DNA of 64,000 nucleotides from JBBSJZ01 sp041751935 (GTDB taxonomy: Bacteria > Planctomycetota > Planctomycetia > Pirellulales > Pirellulaceae): NCBI GenBank assembly GCA_041751935.1, contig JBGSIA010000101.1, positions 19,351-83,350 on the forward strand, read 5' to 3'. Made by a program: the position numbers and the translations under genes. How positions within the stretch are numbered: the stretch's first letter is position 1; every line of letters starts with the position of its first letter. This document shows, in pieces, positions 63,931 to 64,000 of this stretch. Under the pieces are notes generated by a model that was given only the letters and a program-made list of their open reading frames with translations, was not told where the DNA came from and did not search any database.

Positions 63931-64000
63931 ATGGATGAATCGCAGTCCACAGCCGTCGCCGAACCGCCAGTCGATAACAGTCTACTGGAAAAGCTGCTTC
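63931..64000 (+). CDS. Start of an ORF of unknown type, running off the window
   Basis: An ATG at 63931 opens a frame reading MDESQSTAVAEPPVDNSLLE to the window end. It follows the abrupt end of the LEPR-XLL protein and could be the start of a transposase of an inserted element, but no diagnostic motif is visible in 23 codons. The partial frame cannot be classified. Confidence 0.3.
   Translation, partial: MDESQSTAVAEPPVDNSLLEKLL

Noticed and set aside
1..64000. CRISPR arrays, tRNA and rRNA genes
   Set aside because: No regularly spaced repeats of CRISPR size and no cloverleaf or rRNA-like sequence were found on reading the intergenic regions. A tool search would be needed to exclude them fully.

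Overview
The window looks like chromosome of a planctomycete, most probably order Pirellulales. The evidence is a LEPR-XLL-type N-terminus on a large secreted protein (around 62960), a DUF6807/PmoA-type protein, ExbB/ExbD next to an alpha/alpha-toroid membrane protein, an extended MoxR-Bat cluster, rpsD standing alone, and moderate GC. The species cannot be named from sequence alone.

Layout. 1-1400 is decayed accessory DNA holding the C-terminal remains of an RND efflux pump and a palindromic intergenic repeat. 1.8-9.3 kb holds a secreted glycosidase-like protein, a DUF6807 protein, a VWA protein with a TonB-like anchor paired with a membrane protein, lpdA and rpsD. 9.6-18.4 kb is one plus-strand operon, MoxR-DUF58-BatD-like-BatA-BatB/C-BatD/E, in which neighbouring Bat genes are fused. 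18.5-20.4 kb holds a small secreted protein and a sialidase-like protein. 20.5-28.7 kb is a TPR-ExbB-ExbD-toroid operon that resembles Tol-Pal/TonB in layout, followed by a DUF421 protein. 28.7-30.5 kb is decayed: a surface-protein gene with two frameshifts and a DUF2892 gene with two in-frame stops.

30.5-37.5 kb is a minus-strand housekeeping operon (aroF, tpiA, secG, yicC, gmk, rpoZ, coaC, CBS-pyrophosphatase, dual-specificity phosphatase). 37.7-40.8 kb carries a HugZ-like protein, a small unknown, glcD and deoC on the plus strand. 40.8-57.9 kb is a 17-kb minus-strand exopolysaccharide operon. It contains an initiating sugar transferase, a WbpB/WbpD/WbpE-like diacetamido-sugar cassette, a Wzc-like copolymerase, a ligase/polymerase, a flippase, an oxidoreductase-epimerase fusion, three GT4 glycosyltransferases, a FemAB-like protein and a polysaccharide deacetylase. 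58.2-60.3 kb is tyrA-ribBA. 60.4-63.9 kb holds an esterase, a short RecQ and a LEPR-XLL protein that stops abruptly, apparently cut by an inserted element whose first ORF runs off the window.

The strongest candidate for an undescribed system is TPR-ExbB-ExbD-toroid: the gene order and domain plan copy a proton-motive-force-driven envelope machine, but the terminal domain is an alpha/alpha toroid without cyclase residues. No CRISPR array, tRNA or rRNA was seen.
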